Below the pieces are notes generated by a model that worked only from the letters and a program-made list of their open reading frames with translations, ran no database searches and was not told the origin of the DNA. A DNA stretch of 64,000 nucleotides from Paenibacillus macerans (lineage in GTDB: Bacteria; Bacillota; Bacilli; Paenibacillales; Paenibacillaceae). How positions within the stretch are numbered: the stretch's first letter is position 1; each line of letters begins with the position of its first letter. Shown piece after piece: positions 62,836 through 64,000 of the stretch. The translations under genes and the position numbers were made by a program. The DNA is taken from positions 558,001 to 622,000 of the forward strand of contig NZ_JAMBOE010000001.1 of the NCBI RefSeq assembly GCF_023715465.1, written 5' to 3'.

Positions 62836-64000
62836 TTAATTTTCAAATCTTCCGTAGAAAGCGTCGCGGTAGACTTCCGCCAACTCCGTCACTAGCGGCA
62901 GCTTCGGATTGGCGGTCGTGCATTGGTCTTCGAACGCGCGGTCGGCCAAATAATCAACGCGCGATTCGAATACTTTCGGGTCGAAGCCGAGATCCTGGAA
63001 TGTTTCCGGAATACCGAGCTTTCTGTTCAGGTCGCGAATCGCATTGATCAGGCTCTTCACGCCTTCTTCCGTCGTCCGCGCCGGCAAGCCCAGGATGCGG
63101 GCGATTTCCGCGTAACGTTCGTCGGCTGTAAAATGCGTGTATTTCGGCCATGCGGCAAACTTCGTCGGCTTCTTGGCGTTGTAGCGGATGACGTGCGGCA
63201 TCAGGATCGCATTGGTCCGGCCATGCGCCGTATGGAATTCGCCGCCCCATTTATGGGCTAAGCTGTGGTTGATGCCAAGGAATGCGTTGGAGAACGCCAT
63301 CCCCGCGATCGTCGAAGCGTTGTGCATTTTTTCGCGGGCCAGTTCGTCGCCGGTCAGCGCCGATTTTTCAAGGTACTGGAAGACGAGCTGGATCGCTTTA
63401 ATGCATAGTCCGTCCGTGTAGTCGTTGGCCATTACGGATACGTAAGCTTCGATCGCATGCGTCAGAACGTCCATCCCCGTGTCGGCCACCGCGGTTTTCG
63501 GCAGGCTGTACACGAATACCGGGTCGATGATCGCCACGTCCGGCGTCAGTTCGTAATCGGCCAAAGGATACTTCGTATTGCCTTTGATTTTGTCCGTGAT
63601 GACAGCAAACGACGTTACTTCCGAGCCCGTTCCCGAGGTCGTCGGAATGGCTACGAATTTCGCTTTTTGTCCGAGCCGCGGATACTTGTAAAGGCGTTTG
63701 CGGATATCCATGAATTTTTGCTTCAGGTTAAAGAAATCTTCATCCGGATATTCGTAGAACAGCCACATCCCTTTCGCCGCGTCCATCGCCGACCCGCCGC
63801 CGAGAGCGATAATGCAGTCCGGCTGGAACTTCGCCATCATCTCCTTACCGTGTTCCACCGTCGTTGTCGACGGATCCGGTTCGACATCCGAAAACACTTC
63901 GATCGCTACCGGCGTTTGGCGTTGACGGAGGTAATGCTCGACTCTTTCCACGTAACCCAGCTTCACCATCATCGGGTCAGTAACGATCATTACGCGGGAG
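62836..64000 (-). CDS. adhE: Bifunctional aldehyde-alcohol dehydrogenase AdhE, 3' part
   Basis: The visible 387 codons are the C-terminal iron-dependent alcohol dehydrogenase domain; the coding frame is open through the right edge, so the N-terminal aldehyde dehydrogenase domain lies outside. Seen: NAD-binding ALGGGSAMDAAKGMW, TSGTGSEVTSFAVI, and iron ligands in MDVLTHAIEAYVS, GINHSLAHKWGGEFHTAHGRTNA. The context (pflB-pflA downstream) supports full AdhE reducing acetyl-CoA to ethanol. A stand-alone Fe-ADH is less likely. Confidence 0.9.
   Translation of the reverse strand, partial: SRVMIVTDPMMVKLGYVERVEHYLRQRQTPVAIEVFSDVEPDPSTTTVEHGKEMMAKFQPDCIIALGGGSAMDAAKGMWLFYEYPDEDFFNLKQKFMDIRKRLYKYPRLGQKAKFVAIPTTSGTGSEVTSFAVITDKIKGNTKYPLADYELTPDVAIIDPVFVYSLPKTAVADTGMDVLTHAIEAYVSVMANDYTDGLCIKAIQLVFQYLEKSALTGDELAREKMHNASTIAGMAFSNAFLGINHSLAHKWGGEFHTAHGRTNAILMPHVIRYNAKKPTKFAAWPKYTHFTADERYAEIARILGLPARTTEEGVKSLINAIRDLNRKLGIPETFQDLGFDPKVFESRVDYLADRAFEDQCTTANPKLPLVTELAEVYRDAFYGRFEN

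Overview
The window is chromosomal DNA of a moderately GC-rich, endospore-forming Bacillales bacterium, most likely Paenibacillus or a close relative. The evidence is a complete spoIIIA operon (AA to AH), spoIVB and spo0A, Bacillus-type AAGGAGG ribosome binding sites, TTG and GTG starts, T-box leaders, and a gene order that follows the B. subtilis yqh/yqi segment. In B. subtilis that order is mntR-yqhO-yqhP-yqhQ-yqhR-aroQ-yqhT-efp-yqhV-spoIIIA-accBC-yqhY-nusB-folD-xseAB-ispA-dxs-tlyA-argR-recN-spoIVB-spo0A, with yqzF and bkd beyond. Nearly every gene is on the minus strand, so transcription runs from high to low coordinates. The exceptions are a DUF2627 gene, a metallophosphoesterase and the yqhQ-yqhP pair.

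From low to high coordinates: (1) 1-4000, branched-chain 2-oxoacid dehydrogenase genes (lpdV, bkdAA, bkdAB, 5' part of bkdB). (2) 4.2-7.0 kb, small DUF2627 membrane protein, an autoregulated ArsR-type metal sensor with a small coiled-coil partner, a metallophosphoesterase and an intergenic repeat cluster. (3) 7.0-20.0 kb, spo0A with a sigma-H promoter and four 0A boxes, spoIVB, recN, argR, an unknown membrane protein, tlyA, and the dxs-ispA-xseB-xseA-folD-nusB housekeeping block. (4) 19.8-23.0 kb, the Asp23/AmaP/DUF2273 cell-envelope cluster and accBC. (5) 23.2-29.1 kb, the spoIIIA operon behind a sigma-E-like promoter. (6) 29.1-38.7 kb, yqhV, lysC, efp, an M24 peptidase, aroQ, yqhR, yqhQ-yqhP, a MITE-like element, a patatin and a T-box-controlled proS.

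(7) 39-48.3 kb, a GHL10 glycosidase-like protein and a metal-homeostasis neighbourhood (mntR, ccdA, znuB, znuC, znuA with a Zur box, zur), with T-box-controlled metG and yidD between. (8) 48.5-59.3 kb, a large secreted protein of unknown function, then a six-gene operon: sugar-binding lipoprotein, two permeases, YesM-type kinase, YesN-type regulator and NagZ-type beta-hexosaminidase. (9) 59.4-64 kb, the anaerobic mixed-acid module pflA, pflB and the 3' part of adhE, with four GTGA-N6-TCAC palindromes upstream of pflB.

Most of the window is conserved core genome. I found no CRISPR array, prophage, intact insertion sequence or obvious defence system. The less ordinary signals are non-coding: two interspersed repeat families, a MITE-like element, hairpins that overlap stop codons, a tandem hairpin repeat inside the znu operon, and the dense palindromic operator region before pflB. 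Among genes, the transporter/two-component/NagZ operon, the ArsR sensor with an altered metal site and its partner, and the 742-residue secreted protein deserve a second look.
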